A stretch of DNA of 5,351 bases from Nitrospiraceae bacterium (lineage in GTDB: Bacteria > Nitrospirota_A > Leptospirillia > Leptospirillales > Leptospirillaceae): the NCBI GenBank assembly GCA_028064945.1, contig JAPTWQ010000094.1:1-5351 (forward strand), given 5' to 3'. The translations under genes and the position numbers were made by a program. Shown here piece after piece: positions 5,320 to 5,351 of the stretch. The first letter of the stretch is position 1, and every line of letters starts with the position of its first letter. Below the pieces are notes generated by a model. It saw nothing but the letters and a program-made list of their open reading frames with translations. It did not search any database and was not told where the DNA came from.

Positions 5320-5351
5320 CGGCCCCTCCGGAGCGTGGCTGGCCGGAGCAA

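Overview
All supportable genes in this window lie on the minus strand, so transcription runs from the right edge towards the left. In transcription order they are: an unrecognised ATP-grasp-like protein (5319-3931), a lysine 2,3-aminomutase-type radical SAM enzyme (3817-2582), the flavin-destroying 5,6-dimethylbenzimidazole synthase BluB (2582-1797), a long two-domain dCTP deaminase (1815-700), tRNA-Asn(GTT) (600-525), and the first 42 codons of an unknown protein leaving the left edge (126-1). There is no CRISPR array, insertion sequence, integrase or rRNA.

The organism is a bacterium of moderately high GC with strong GGAGG-type ribosome binding sites and a tRNA gene that encodes its own CCA end. 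It makes the lower ligand of cobalamin from flavin (BluB), which fits aerobic or microaerobic life. The mix of a KamA-like enzyme, BluB and the long dCTP deaminase does not settle the phylum. A Nitrospirota/Leptospirillum-like or proteobacterial host is only a guess.

Layout. The three middle genes are packed as one translationally coupled block: kamA and bluB share one base (TGATG), and bluB and the deaminase overlap by 13-19 bases depending on the start used. The ATP-grasp-like gene is 113 bases upstream of kamA. That gap is AT-rich, carries a spaced direct repeat and ends in a small hairpin just before the kamA ribosome binding site, so kamA may have its own control. A plausible sigma70 promoter for the tRNA sits in the gap after the deaminase. 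The 398 bases between the tRNA and the leftmost gene hold no convincing gene.

How the genes may work together. KamA would make beta-lysine from lysine using AdoMet, PLP and a 4Fe-4S cluster. The adjacent ATP-grasp-like protein, if it is a carboxylate-amine ligase, could use it. BluB feeds cobalamin synthesis and the deaminase makes dUTP for thymidylate. No shared pathway links all four, so the block may be a housekeeping operon of convenience. The main points of interest are a Ser-to-Thr change at the position of the known BluB catalytic serine, concerted loss of all four zinc cysteines in the aminomutase with its lysine-binding residues kept, a second deaminase domain that has lost two of three catalytic residues, and the unassigned ATP-grasp-like neighbour.
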